From Yersinia entomophaga (lineage in GTDB: Bacteria > Pseudomonadota > Gammaproteobacteria > Enterobacterales > Enterobacteriaceae), in the NCBI RefSeq assembly GCF_001656035.1, contig NZ_CP010029.1:1933076-1997075 (forward strand): 64,000 nt of DNA, given 5' to 3'. The position numbers and the translations under genes were made by a program. This document shows positions 20,893 to 30,746 of the stretch, one piece after another. Within the stretch, counting starts at the first letter, position 1; each line of letters begins with the position of its first letter. The notes below the pieces were generated by a model. The model was not told the DNA's origin. It saw only the letters and a program-made list of their open reading frames with translations, and ran no database searches.

Positions 20893-21933
20893 ATGCAATA
20901 TCACCGTATCCCCCACAGTTCTTTAGAAGTAAGCCTGCTGGGTCTGGGCACCATGACCTTTGGTGAGCAAAACAGCGAAGCCGATGCCCACGCTCAACTG
21001 GATTACGCCATCTCGGCAGGTGTTAACCTAATCGATACCGCCGAGATGTACCCAGTACCGCCCAAACCTGAAACTCAGGGACTGACCGAGCAATATATAG
21101 GTAGCTGGCTTAAAGCCCGCGGTTGTCGCGAAAAAGTGATCCTGGCAAGCAAGGTTTCTGGCCCGTCACGTGGAAACGATCAACCCATTCGCCCTGCGAT
21201 GGCATTGGATCGCAAAAATATCCGCATTGCGCTAGATGCCAGCCTTAAACGCCTCAATACCGATTATCTCGATCTCTATCAATTACATTGGCCACAGCGG
21301 GAAACCAACTGCTTTGGCAAACTGAATTACCGCTACGCGCAGGAAACCGCCACGGTCACACTGCTAGAAACGCTGGAGGCACTGGCAGAACAAGTCCGCG
21401 CAGGTAAAATCCGCTATATCGGCGTGTCTAATGAAACCCCTTGGGGTGTGATGCGCTATCTGCAATTAGCAGAAAAGCACGACCTGCCGCGAATCGTTTC
21501 TATCCAAAACCCTTACAGTTTGTTAAATCGCAGCTTTGAGGTAGGTCTGGCTGAAATCAGTCAGCACGAAGGTGTAGAGTTACTGGCTTACTCCAGCCTG
21601 GCATTCGGCACGCTTAGCGGTAAGTATCTGAACGGCGCCAAACCACCTCAGGCACGTAATACGCTATTTAGCCGCTTTACTCGCTACTCTTCGCCGCAGG
21701 CACAGTTAGCCATAGCCGAATACGTGGCGCTGGCTAAAAAACACGGACTGGACCCAGCTCAAATGGCGTTGGCTTTTGTTCGTCAACAACCGTTTGTCGC
21801 CAGCACGCTGCTTGGTGCAACCACGTTGCCACAGTTGAAAAGCAATCTGGATAGCCTGCATCTGATTCTGGATGAAGAAGTTTTGCAAGGTCTGGAAGAA
21901 ATTCACACTCGTTATACTTTCCCCGCACCTTAA
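20893..21933 (+). CDS. tas: Aldo-keto reductase Tas
   Basis: Tas is an NADP(H)-dependent aldo-keto reductase of the AKR family. The 346-residue length is identical to E. coli Tas. The N-terminal MQYHRIPHSSLEVS.LGLGTMTFGEQNSEA is nearly the same. The catalytic Asp, Tyr, Lys and His are visible in LIDTAEMYP, KVSGPSR and QLHWPQR. In E. coli it was found as a suppressor of tyrosine auxotrophy; the natural substrate is uncertain. It converges with lplT over a shared terminator. Confidence 0.96.
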   Translation: MQYHRIPHSSLEVSLLGLGTMTFGEQNSEADAHAQLDYAISAGVNLIDTAEMYPVPPKPETQGLTEQYIGSWLKARGCREKVILASKVSGPSRGNDQPIRPAMALDRKNIRIALDASLKRLNTDYLDLYQLHWPQRETNCFGKLNYRYAQETATVTLLETLEALAEQVRAGKIRYIGVSNETPWGVMRYLQLAEKHDLPRIVSIQNPYSLLNRSFEVGLAEISQHEGVELLAYSSLAFGTLSGKYLNGAKPPQARNTLFSRFTRYSSPQAQLAIAEYVALAKKHGLDPAQMALAFVRQQPFVASTLLGATTLPQLKSNLDSLHLILDEEVLQGLEEIHTRYTFPAP

Positions 21934-21956
21934 CTGTAGCAGTGGTCGCTAAATGC

Positions 21957-21985
21957 AAAAAGGCCGTCACATTGGACGGCCTTTT
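21957..21985. terminator. Bidirectional terminator between tas and lplT
   Basis: A perfect 7-bp stem ggccgtc/gacggcc with a 6-nt loop is flanked by five A on the left and four T on the right. It can end tas transcripts on the plus strand and lplT transcripts on the minus strand. Confidence 0.88.
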
Positions 21986-22008
21986 CTATATAAAATTATA
22001 TAATTATA

Positions 22009-23214
22009 TCAGCGTCGTTTTTGCCACCACTGCCATACCCACAGTGACGCTATAGCCAAAGCGAAGATGACACCGAACCCAATGCCTACGGCCACCACCG
22101 GTGCACCCAGTTTGATTACCAGAGAATACAGCGCCAGCATCAATAACATCGCGGTATTTTCACCTAAATTCTGTACCGCAATGGCATTGCCTGCGCCCAC
22201 GCTGTGTTTTCCACGCTCTTGCAGCAATGCATTAAGAGGAACCACAAAGAAGCCGCCGAGAATCCCGATCGTCACCAGTAATAAATAAGCCATCGGCATA
22301 CTCTGTTGCAAAGAGAATGCCGCTACCGCAACGCCGATCAAAACCCCGGCAGGCATACAGCGTCTGACCGTTTTCAGTGTAACAAAGCGCGCTGCCGCCG
22401 CTGCGCCGATCACAATCCCCACCGCTACCGTTGCGTTAAGGATCGTCGGCGTCGCGTTATCAATGATCCCCAATGCCACCGGAACCCAAAGTACCAGTAG
22501 AAAACGCAAAGTGACTCCCGCCCCCCAAAAAAGGCTGGTTCCGACCAGCGAGAAACGCGTTTCCCCATCTCGCCACAGCGTCTTACAAGCGGCAAAAAAG
22601 CGACGACTCATCACTGTCGGACGCCAAGATTGTCCACGACGGGCGGCGGAAAGACGAGGAATAAACAGGTTAGCGACCACCGCAGCGGCGTAAACCAGCG
22701 CACACACGCCTAAAGCGATACTCAGATTCCAGTCCGCTAACATTCCTCCAGCCACCGAGCCAATCAAAATTGCGGCAATGGTTGAAGCCTCCATTAAACC
22801 GTTGGCTTTCACCAATTGATCGCCGGAAGTAATTTCTCCCAGGATACCGTATTTAGCTGGTGAATAAGCCGCAGCACCAATCCCAACCAAGCTATAACCG
22901 AAGAACGGATTCAAGCCAAAACAGATGGCTAACGCCCCCGCTAATTTCAGAGCATTAGCGGTCATCATGACTCGTCCTTTGGCAAAACTATCGGCGAACT
23001 GACCGACAAAGGGTGCCAAAATGATATAAGTCGCGACAAAGGCCATTTGTAAAATCGGCTGGCTCCAATCGGGATAAAGCTGCTGCTTAATCACTGCCAA
23101 CGTAACGAATAACAGCGCGTTATCACCAAAGGCCGAAAAAAACTGCGCCGCCAAAACGGCCATCATTCCGCGAGATAATAATGGCTTATCATCTGTTGCC
23201 CCGTGCTGGGTCAT
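22009..23214 (-). CDS. lplT: Lysophospholipid transporter LplT
   Basis: LplT is an MFS flippase that brings lysophospholipids (mainly lyso-PE) across the inner membrane for re-acylation by Aas. The 401-residue protein has about twelve hydrophobic segments, starting at [21 protein letters not shown]. Its start overlaps the aas stop by 4 nt (ATGA), so the transporter and its partner enzyme are translationally coupled, as in E. coli. Confidence 0.95.
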   Translation of the reverse strand: MTQHGATDDKPLLSRGMMAVLAAQFFSAFGDNALLFVTLAVIKQQLYPDWSQPILQMAFVATYIILAPFVGQFADSFAKGRVMMTANALKLAGALAICFGLNPFFGYSLVGIGAAAYSPAKYGILGEITSGDQLVKANGLMEASTIAAILIGSVAGGMLADWNLSIALGVCALVYAAAVVANLFIPRLSAARRGQSWRPTVMSRRFFAACKTLWRDGETRFSLVGTSLFWGAGVTLRFLLVLWVPVALGIIDNATPTILNATVAVGIVIGAAAAARFVTLKTVRRCMPAGVLIGVAVAAFSLQQSMPMAYLLLVTIGILGGFFVVPLNALLQERGKHSVGAGNAIAVQNLGENTAMLLMLALYSLVIKLGAPVVAVGIGFGVIFALAIASLWVWQWWQKRR

Positions 23215-25373
23215 GCTTCCATCTCCGGGTGCTCCGCCATTTTAGCCAGAGTGACAAAATCGGGTTTACCGCTGCCTAGTAACGGCAAAGCTTTCAACGG
23301 GCGAATATCGCGCGGAACGGCTAACTCTGGAACGCCACTTTCCCGCGCCGCGGCGGATAAACGTTCACGCGTCATATTGCTATCCGTTGTGAACAACACC
23401 AATGCCTCTCCTTTCCCACTATCGGATTTTGCCGCAGCCGCGTGTTGATAATCAGGAGAAACCCGCAGTGCCAGCTGTTCAACGCTTTCCAGAGACACCA
23501 TTTCCCCTGCTAGCTTAGCAAAACGTTTCATTCGGCCACGAATAGTGCAAAATCCTTTTTCATCTATTGAGACGATATCACCGGTGTCATACCAACCGTT
23601 CTGTAGCTCTCCATCAGCATTTTCCGCTACCGGTGGCTCCAGCACATCAGGTTTTTCAACGCGCAGATAACCTTTCATAATATTTGGGCCGCGCAATTGC
23701 AAGCGGCCACCCTGTTCAATTCCAGGAACTTTGATCAATCGAGCTTCCATCGTCGGCAAAATTCGCCCAACCGTACCGACTTTAGCCGCCATTGGCACAT
23801 TAATCGCCACCACCGGCGCGCATTCCGTTACGCCGTAGCCTTCAAGGATGCGAATACCGAATTTATCCTGCCAAATCTGTTTGGTTCCTTCCGCCAATTT
23901 CTCTGCGCCAGCAACCACATAGCGCAAGCGGGCGAAATCATAAGGATGAGCAAAACGAGCGTAATTACCAAGAAAAGTCGAAGTACCAAACAACACGGTA
24001 CAGTTTCGATCATAGACCAGTTCTGGCACGACCCGATAATGCAGCGGGCTAGGATAGAGAAATACCCGACTACCAGTCATTAATGGCGTGAATAATCCAA
24101 CCGTTAGACCAAAAGCGTGGAACAACGGCAATGACGACATAAAGCGATCTCGAGGCGTAAAATCAGCAATAGTGCGAATTTGCTCGACGTTGGCAAGTAA
24201 ACTTCCGTGAGAATGCACAACACCTTTGGGATGGCCTTCCGAACCTGAAGTGAACAGAATCAGCGCTGCATCTTCCGCTTTCTGAGCCACCATAGCGCGA
24301 CGAGGGAGAAAGAGATGGAATAGAATCCAGAGTTTATCCGTCAGACTAACCGTATCCTTTAAATCCTCCAGATAGACCCAATGGGCCTCGCTCACCTGTT
24401 CAGGTAAATGAGTTAGCTTCCCTTTCTCAAGGAACTGGCGCGACGTCACAATGGTTTTCAGGCTGGCCGCAGTCATGGCACTTTTCAGCCCTTTAGCGCC
24501 GGAAGTGTAATTAAGTAAAGCCGGAATACGCCCACTCAGTGAAGCACCGAAAATAGCCGCGGCGGTAATAGTTGCGTTAGGCAAAAGCATACCGACTCGC
24601 TCACCCGATTCGGTAAAACGTTGTAATATCCGGCTCACTCCCAAGGATTTCTTTAATAACGTCTGATAACTATCTTCTTTAAAAGCGATATCTTCGATAC
24701 ACGGCTTATGGCGACCATAACGATCTCTGGCAGACAGCAAAGCTTCGAACAGCGTTTCACGTGGGATTATAGCCATACGTGCCGCCATCATAATCTCATG
24801 AAGCTTTTCTCCTGCCAGTATTCGGCGTTCTTTGGCTCTGGGTGCCTCAGGCATCGGTAATTGGGTTGCTGGCAGGACGTAAATACTGATTTTGGGGAAC
24901 CATTGAAGCTTTAATATCCCCCCCAGGCGGCCAAAGTGACTCAACTCAGGCCCCTCTAAACGCACGGGAATAACTGTCGCACCTGATTTCGCCGCAATAA
25001 AGGCCGCACCATCATAAATCTTCATCAATGAACCGGTCACGGTAATCCGGCCTTCTGGGAAAATGACGACGGGTTTTCCCTGCTCGACCATTCTTACTAA
25101 CTGCTTGATCGACATAGGTTTTGCTGGATCTAGTGGTACGAAATCTACGTAAGACTTTAGCCAACGCATATACCAACTTTCCGTCACGCTGGAATACACG
25201 GCAAACACAGGTTTTATCGGTAAGAACAACGCCAATAATATTCCATCGAGAAATGAAACATGATTGGGAGTAATCAGAATTTTTTGATGGGAGAACTGAT
25301 CGCCGATACCTTCAATGGTGACGCGAAACAGTCGACGAAAAAGGGCGCGCAGTAAGCGGAGAATCATATCCAT
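23211..25373 (-). CDS. aas: Bifunctional acyl-ACP synthetase / 2-acyl-GPE acyltransferase
   Basis: Aas re-acylates lysophosphatidylethanolamine in the inner membrane with an acyl chain it activates onto ACP. The 720-residue protein begins with a PlsC-type acyltransferase domain (about residues 1-210). Its HX4D motif is NHVSFLDG, and [14 protein letters not shown] follows. A second, AMP-binding domain (about 230-710) carries [29 protein letters not shown] and GWYDTGDIV. An internal ATG two codons downstream is an alternative start. It forms an operon with lplT. Confidence 0.96.
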   Translation of the reverse strand: MDMILRLLRALFRRLFRVTIEGIGDQFSHQKILITPNHVSFLDGILLALFLPIKPVFAVYSSVTESWYMRWLKSYVDFVPLDPAKPMSIKQLVRMVEQGKPVVIFPEGRITVTGSLMKIYDGAAFIAAKSGATVIPVRLEGPELSHFGRLGGILKLQWFPKISIYVLPATQLPMPEAPRAKERRILAGEKLHEIMMAARMAIIPRETLFEALLSARDRYGRHKPCIEDIAFKEDSYQTLLKKSLGVSRILQRFTESGERVGMLLPNATITAAAIFGASLSGRIPALLNYTSGAKGLKSAMTAASLKTIVTSRQFLEKGKLTHLPEQVSEAHWVYLEDLKDTVSLTDKLWILFHLFLPRRAMVAQKAEDAALILFTSGSEGHPKGVVHSHGSLLANVEQIRTIADFTPRDRFMSSLPLFHAFGLTVGLFTPLMTGSRVFLYPSPLHYRVVPELVYDRNCTVLFGTSTFLGNYARFAHPYDFARLRYVVAGAEKLAEGTKQIWQDKFGIRILEGYGVTECAPVVAINVPMAAKVGTVGRILPTMEARLIKVPGIEQGGRLQLRGPNIMKGYLRVEKPDVLEPPVAENADGELQNGWYDTGDIVSIDEKGFCTIRGRMKRFAKLAGEMVSLESVEQLALRVSPDYQHAAAAKSDSGKGEALVLFTTDSNMTRERLSAAARESGVPELAVPRDIRPLKALPLLGSGKPDFVTLAKMAEHPEMEA

Positions 25374-25470
25374 TTCTCTATCAGTCGATGAGTCAGATAA
25401 ATGCAGAATACTATAATCACAGCATTTATTCCGCTAACCAACGTAAGAGAATCTGCATGGAAAAAAGAAT

Positions 25471-25567
25471 AAAAAAAAAACCTACGTATCTACGTAGGTC
25501 GGTGTAAATAAAAAACTGGCTCTAACACACAGCGTATGTTGATTACTCACCAATTAATACCTCTGGG
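25471..25567 (-). ncRNA. omrA: OmrA/OmrB-type small regulatory RNA
   Basis: On the minus strand the 5' end (25567) starts CCCAGAGGTATTAATTGGTG, which matches the conserved 5' seed of E. coli OmrA/OmrB except for one base. About 70 nt later comes a Rho-independent terminator: an 8-bp stem cctacgta/tacgtagg (25481-25498) followed by ten T on the minus strand (25471-25480). In E. coli these RNAs lie between aas and galR. Here the aas side is conserved and a molybdoenzyme gene separates it from galR. Family role: an Hfq-dependent RNA under OmpR control that represses outer membrane protein mRNAs. Only one copy is seen. Confidence 0.88.
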
Positions 25568-25755
25568 ATATCAACTGTACCGACTTAACCCAAAGCTCAG
25601 CCAGCAAATAATCGCAATATTTACGCGCAAAGTGTAACCAGCAATGAACTTTGTCAGAAACAAGATATATGCTGTTAATTCATGTAACTACGGCCATATT
25701 TAAGGCTGAAGTTACCGGCTTCTCATCAACTGTATCCCTGCCAATTGCGCCATTA

Positions 25756-28014
25756 TTATAACGCTCTGACCTCCACCAAACAGCTCATTGCATTTGGGCC
25801 CTGCGTTAGTGGTGACGTTCCTATATCCAAAGTTAATACATTCGGGTTTCCAGACTGCTCTATCTGATGCCGCTGTTGGCCAAAACCGGGATCAAACCAG
25901 GCTCCAGTCGCCATCAAAACGACGCCTCTCGTCACACCGTCCGTAATGCTCACACCGGCCAGACAACTGCCGCGAGCGTTGCTAACCAGCACTTCCATAC
26001 CTTCGGTAATAGTTCGTGTAGCGGCATCATCTGGATGCATAAATAAGGTTTCGTGTCCGGCAGTTTTGTTTGATTGCGCCAGCGGCGCGGGATCAAGCTG
26101 GCTGTGTAGCCGATCCGCTGGCTGGATTGAGATCAAATGCAATGGCCATTTTTCAGCATCGACACTGCCCAACCACTCTACCGGCGGTTTCCATTCAGCG
26201 TGAGGACCAAAATCTTCATATTGATAGCCCGCAATTTTCTCACTGAACAATTCTATTTTACCGCTGGGTGTCTGTAAGGGATGCGCCTGAGGATTCGAAC
26301 GGAACTCATCGAAGAAAACGAACTCTTTCTGCGGGGCAGGCAAGCCAACATAGCCCTGCCGCCAGAAATCCTCAAAGTCCGGCCATTCCACGCCTTCGGC
26401 ACGCTGCGCTACACCGCACTGTTGATAGATATGCGCGATCCACGCCATTTCATCCCGATTTTCAGTGAAAGCTTCCCGATAACCTAAACGTTCGGCTAAA
26501 TCAGCAAAAACATCAAAATCGTTTCGCGCCTGATGCTGCGGAGCTATCGCCTGATGCATGGCTAAAACATAACGATCGCGCGAGGAACCACCAATATCAT
26601 TGCGTTCCAGAGAGCTGGTGATGGGTAGCACGATATCCGCCATTTTAGCCGCTGGCGTCCACCAGATATCCTGCACAATAACGGTATCTGGCTTTTGCCA
26701 CCCTTTCACTAGCCGATTCAGTTGCTGATGATGATGGAAAGGGTTTCCTCCCGCCCAGTGCACTAAGTGTATATCGGGGTAGGTATGGGTTTCCCCTTGA
26801 AATGAGTAACTCTGCCCCGGTTGAAGCAGCATATCGCAAATTCTGGCAACCGGAATTGCCAGCCCGGACGGATTTTTACCCACCGACATAGTCGGTGCCG
26901 GTGTATCTATACGCGGGTTCCCAACGCCATTCATTGAGCCGTGCCCGAAAGAAAATCCGCCGCCGGGTAAGCCGATTTGCCCCAACATCGCCGATAGCGC
27001 AATCATCATCCAGTAAGGTTGCTCACCTCGATGAGCGCGCTGGATGGAATAAGAACAAGTGATAAAACTACGTACACCAATCAATTGCAGTGCAAGTTTT
27101 GCAATGCGATCGGCAGGAATACCAGTAATCTGGCTGGCCCACTCCGGAGTTTTGGCTACACCGTCATGAGTGCCGCGAATATACTCCGCCAACTGCTGGT
27201 AGCCAACGCAGTGACTAAGAAGGAAAGCCTTGTCTTCAGCACCACGGCGCTGAATTTCATAGGCCAGCCCCAGCATCAGCGCGACATCAGTATTCGGACG
27301 AATGGGTATCCATTCCGCATTTACGAATTCCGGGCAATCATCACGCATAGGGCTGATATTCACGACCGGAGTGCCTTTTCTCACCAGTTTTTCCAGCCAG
27401 GGCTTGAGAGAGTGCTCCGCAGCACCACCGGATGATACCTGCGCATTTTTTAACGCTAAACCGCCAAAAGCGATAAAAATCTCGCAGTGTTCCACCACAC
27501 TTGGCCAGGAAGTCACTCGTCCAGTCAGTGGGCTAAACGTTCCAATGACGTAGGGCAGGAAAAACTGAGCCGCACCCCAACTGTAATTACCCATTTGGTC
27601 AACGCCGCCACCGCCGCTAAAGTAAAAACGCCGAACTAGCGAACGAGCGTGGTGTACTCGCCCTGCGGAAGACCAGCCATAAGAACCGGTAAATAGGCCA
27701 GACGGGCCATATTGCTCTCTGACTCGGCGGTTTTCTTCCGCAACCAGATCCAGCGCAACATCCCAATCTACCTCAACGAAATCTTCCCGCCCGCGTAAGG
27801 TACGATCGCTTCCCTCTCGTTTCTGCAACCATGAACGGCGTACCGCCGGTTTTCGGATGCGTTTATCGGAATAAACCATAGGTACGATAGAGTTTAATAG
27901 CGGCGAAGGATCGGGATCTTCTACAAAAGGTTCACAACGAATGAGTTTTCCGTCTTCAACCACGGCGGTATAAGCGCCCCAATGAGCAAGCTGCGGGTAA
28001 CGAGTAATGGTCAT
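25756..28014 (-). CDS. Molybdopterin-dependent S/N-oxide reductase (BisC/TorZ-like)
   Basis: This 752-residue protein of the DMSO reductase superfamily is most like biotin sulfoxide reductase and TMAO reductase catalytic subunits. The N-terminal HWGAYTAVVEDG and YGPSGLFTGSYGWSSAGRVHHA stretches are typical. The likely Mo-ligand Ser is in GNYSWGAAQ. The molybdopterin-binding C-terminal domain contains HPDDAATRTITEGM. There is no twin-arginine signal and no N-terminal iron-sulfur cysteine motif, so a cytoplasmic, cofactor-only enzyme like BisC is inferred. No partner subunit gene lies beside it. The substrate is unknown. It sits between omrA and galR, divergent from galR. Confidence 0.82.
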   Translation of the reverse strand: MTITRYPQLAHWGAYTAVVEDGKLIRCEPFVEDPDPSPLLNSIVPMVYSDKRIRKPAVRRSWLQKREGSDRTLRGREDFVEVDWDVALDLVAEENRRVREQYGPSGLFTGSYGWSSAGRVHHARSLVRRFYFSGGGGVDQMGNYSWGAAQFFLPYVIGTFSPLTGRVTSWPSVVEHCEIFIAFGGLALKNAQVSSGGAAEHSLKPWLEKLVRKGTPVVNISPMRDDCPEFVNAEWIPIRPNTDVALMLGLAYEIQRRGAEDKAFLLSHCVGYQQLAEYIRGTHDGVAKTPEWASQITGIPADRIAKLALQLIGVRSFITCSYSIQRAHRGEQPYWMMIALSAMLGQIGLPGGGFSFGHGSMNGVGNPRIDTPAPTMSVGKNPSGLAIPVARICDMLLQPGQSYSFQGETHTYPDIHLVHWAGGNPFHHHQQLNRLVKGWQKPDTVIVQDIWWTPAAKMADIVLPITSSLERNDIGGSSRDRYVLAMHQAIAPQHQARNDFDVFADLAERLGYREAFTENRDEMAWIAHIYQQCGVAQRAEGVEWPDFEDFWRQGYVGLPAPQKEFVFFDEFRSNPQAHPLQTPSGKIELFSEKIAGYQYEDFGPHAEWKPPVEWLGSVDAEKWPLHLISIQPADRLHSQLDPAPLAQSNKTAGHETLFMHPDDAATRTITEGMEVLVSNARGSCLAGVSITDGVTRGVVLMATGAWFDPGFGQQRHQIEQSGNPNVLTLDIGTSPLTQGPNAMSCLVEVRAL

Positions 28015-28078
28015 GGCGCTCTCATATAGATCAGTAAAATAGATAAACCTGCAGATGAAAATACCTTCGCCAGCTAGC

Positions 28079-28093
28079 TAGTTCAACGAACTA
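28079..28093. promoter_or_regulatory. Palindrome in the divergent molybdoenzyme/galR region
   Basis: TAGTTC-aac-GAACTA is a perfect 6-bp inverted repeat with a 3-nt spacer, about 65 bp upstream of the molybdoenzyme start. It could be a repressor or activator site. The protein that binds it is unknown. Confidence 0.35.
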
Positions 28094-28246
28094 ATTAAGC
28101 TAAACAAGTTCTATTTTGCCTAACCTTCCGGTACTCACCTTAAGTCGCAATAGAAAATGCTCTCTTTTCCGTTTTATTTGGTTTTATCTGGCCAAGTTGC
28201 GATCTCTCCCCCTTGCGAGAAGCATTTTTTTCCGCAAAACTGAAGG

Positions 28247-28262
28247 ATGTAAGCGATTACCC
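28247..28262. promoter_or_regulatory. Probable GalR operator (autoregulation)
   Basis: ATGTAAGCGATTACCC matches the GalR/GalS operator consensus GTGNAANCGNTTNCAC at all but two fixed positions, including the central CG. It ends 20 bp before the galR start. E. coli galR is known to be autoregulated, so an operator here is expected; binding is inferred. Confidence 0.55.
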
Positions 28263-28282
28263 TAAAAGTTTATGGAAAAGAA

Positions 28283-29305
28283 ATGGCCACTATTAAGGAT
28301 GTTGCCAAACTGGCAGGCGTGTCTGTTGCTACAGTTTCACGCGTAATCAACCAATCCCCCAAAGCCAGTGAAAGTTCCCGCGCGGCGGTTTTAAGCGCAA
28401 TGGAACAGCTACAGTATCACCCAAATGCCAATGCCAGAGCTCTTGCACAACAATCAACAGAAACCGTTGGCCTCATCGTTTCCGATGTTTCGGACCCCTT
28501 TTTTGGTGCAATGGTCAAGGCTGTTGAGCAAATTGCCTATGCCACAGGGAATTTCCTGCTAATTGGTAACGGTTACCATAATGCCGATAAAGAACGGCAA
28601 GCCATTGAGCAGTTGATTCGCCATCGCTGTGCCGCATTAGTAGTACATGCGAAAAAGCTGCCCGATGAAGAGCTTGTTTCATTGATGAAACAAATTCCCG
28701 GAATGGTTTTAATCAATCGGACACTGGCAGGATATGAAACACGCTGTGTCGCTCTTGACGATCGTTACGGTGCCTGGCTGGCAACCCGTCACCTTATTCA
28801 GCAAGGTCATAAACGCATTGGAATTATCTGTTCAAACCACCAGATTTCAGACGCTATTGACCGTCTTCAGGGCTATCTGGATGCGCTAAACGAGCATGAT
28901 ATTCCCGTGGATGAAAAACTGATCGCTTATGGCACACCAGATGAACTGGGCGGCGAGCAGGCAATGACCGAGTTATTAGGTCGCGGCAAGCAAATCACTG
29001 CAATAACCTGCTACAACGATTCAATGGCCGCTGGTGCTTTATCAGTACTTAGCGATAACAGCATTGATGTACCACAGGAAATCTCTCTTATTGGTTTTGA
29101 TGATGTTCTGATCTCTCGTTATTTACGCCCTCGCCTTACCACTATTCGCTACCCGGTAGTTGCGATGGCAACTCAGGCAGCAGAGCTGGCTTTGGCTCTG
29201 GCTAACCAGACCCCACTCCCTGAAATCACCAACATGTTCAGCCCAACGCTGGTTCGTCGGCACTCGGTGACCAATCCGCCAAATCGTACAGAACATACGG
29301 AGTAA
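28283..29305 (+). CDS. galR: Galactose repressor GalR
   Basis: GalR is a LacI-family repressor of galactose uptake and metabolism genes. The 340-residue protein has the N-terminal helix-turn-helix MATIKDVAKLAGVSVATVSR and hinge, then the periplasmic-binding-like sugar domain. The spacing and wording (NARALAQQSTETVGLIVSDVSDPFFG) follow E. coli GalR closely. It lies next to lysA/lysR territory as in E. coli. A candidate GalR operator sits just upstream. Confidence 0.92.
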   Translation: MATIKDVAKLAGVSVATVSRVINQSPKASESSRAAVLSAMEQLQYHPNANARALAQQSTETVGLIVSDVSDPFFGAMVKAVEQIAYATGNFLLIGNGYHNADKERQAIEQLIRHRCAALVVHAKKLPDEELVSLMKQIPGMVLINRTLAGYETRCVALDDRYGAWLATRHLIQQGHKRIGIICSNHQISDAIDRLQGYLDALNEHDIPVDEKLIAYGTPDELGGEQAMTELLGRGKQITAITCYNDSMAAGALSVLSDNSIDVPQEISLIGFDDVLISRYLRPRLTTIRYPVVAMATQAAELALALANQTPLPEITNMFSPTLVRRHSVTNPPNRTEHTE

Positions 29306-29374
29306 CCTGCACTTATCCCTATTATGTTAAACTGCGCGCCCTGGATATCAGACTGGCTAAGAGGTTAGTGCTTA

Positions 29375-30385
29375 ATGATTACTATGCTAGATGTCTCTAT
29401 ACGTGCTGGCGTTTCAAAAGCGACGGTTTCTCGCGTATTAAACGGCACTGGGCAAGTGAAAGAAAGCACCCGGGCTGCGGTTTTCAAAGCAATGGACGAA
29501 CTTGGCTATCGCCCTAACTTTTTAGCCCAATCTTTAGCGAATAGAAGCTCAAACAGCATTGGCCTGGTGGTTTCCAATTTTAACGGCCCTTACTTTGGTC
29601 GCCTGCTACATCAAGCAGCCACGCTCACCGAAGCCAGCGGCAAACACCTGATCGTAACTGATGGCCACGATACACCAGAAGGAGAGCGTCAAGCCGTCCG
29701 GCTGTTGGCAGACAGGCGCTGTGACGCCATCATTCTCTATACGCGTTTTATGGCTGAGGCTGACCTGATGGCGTTACTTACCAGCCTACCCACTCCGCTT
29801 ATGGTGGTTAATCGCGATTTACCTCAAGCGCGTGAGAGGTGTGTATTCTTTGAGCAGCAACAGGCCGCTTTTAACGCCGTTAGTTATCTGATCCAGCAGG
29901 GTCACAGAGATATTGCCTGTATCACTGGCCCTATTAATACGCCGACTGCGCTATCCCGTCTGTCTGGTTATCGTCAGGCACTGGCCGTTCATGATATTCC
30001 TTGTAATGATTCGCTGGTTGTTCAGGGCGACAGCAACGTGGCCAGCGGCTATTCCGCCTGTCATGAATTACTGCATCATAATCGGCATTTCACCGCTCTT
30101 TTTGCCAGCAATGACGATATGGCAATAGGTGCTATGAAAGCACTTAATCAAGCTGGAAAGAAAATGCCCCAAGATGTATCGCTATTCGGTTTTGACGATG
30201 AACCCAGCGCAGCCTATCTGCAGCCGGCGCTGTCCACCGTATACCTGCCTATTGACGCGATGATCGAGGCTGCGATAACTCAAGCTTTAAAATTAATCGA
30301 TGGCAAAAGCGTTAATCCCTTATCACCTTTCATCGGCGAGTTAAAAATTCGCGAATCTGTCTCTCCCGGCCCCTATAAACCCTAA
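29375..30385 (+). CDS. LacI-family regulator, AscG-like
   Basis: This 336-residue protein has an N-terminal HTH (MLDVSIRAGVSKATVSRVLNG) and a sugar-binding domain. Phrases such as RCDAIILYTRF, GHRDIACITG, FTALFASNDDMAIGAMKAL and VSLFGFDDE resemble E. coli AscG, the repressor of the cryptic beta-glucoside asc operon. No asc or beta-glucoside gene lies next to it here, so its target and inducer are unknown. It starts 70 bp after galR in the same direction, with a distant AGAGG, and may be co-transcribed with it. Confidence 0.85.
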   Translation: MITMLDVSIRAGVSKATVSRVLNGTGQVKESTRAAVFKAMDELGYRPNFLAQSLANRSSNSIGLVVSNFNGPYFGRLLHQAATLTEASGKHLIVTDGHDTPEGERQAVRLLADRRCDAIILYTRFMAEADLMALLTSLPTPLMVVNRDLPQARERCVFFEQQQAAFNAVSYLIQQGHRDIACITGPINTPTALSRLSGYRQALAVHDIPCNDSLVVQGDSNVASGYSACHELLHHNRHFTALFASNDDMAIGAMKALNQAGKKMPQDVSLFGFDDEPSAAYLQPALSTVYLPIDAMIEAAITQALKLIDGKSVNPLSPFIGELKIRESVSPGPYKP

Positions 30386-30746
30386 GTTACTGTTAGACAA
30401 AACCGCTCGCCATACCTTATTCGCCAAGATGCGAGGCGTTTCGCATTCTTTATCCTGACATTTCCCTTGGGATAAAAAATGCTTCATTCTGCTTTAAAAC
30501 TTGGCCAACCTCATATTTCACAGGACGAGAATGGAGGTATTAATGTTTAAAATCATTGGATTGAGAAATACAAAGCGGCTAACTCACATTCGTGACGGAG
30601 AATACCTGAGCAATTTAAGGCTCTATCATCAACAGCGCGGGTATTCAAAAATATCAGGGCAGAATCATGCAGGGAAAGGGAGTGGGGGTTTGCAACGCAA
30701 GGCTCAGACCGCCAACGGCAGCCTAAGCATCAGTCTTCGCCAATCT
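30386..30746. other. Gap between the LacI-type gene and lysA
   Basis: This is a 360-bp convergent gap. It holds no clear T-run terminator; ttatcc/gggataa near 30450-30475 could form a weak hairpin. The plus strand has a ribosome site GGAGGTATTA directly before an ATG at 30543. The frame from it runs on antisense through the lysA 3' end and has no recognisable homology. No confident gene is called. Confidence 0.5.
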
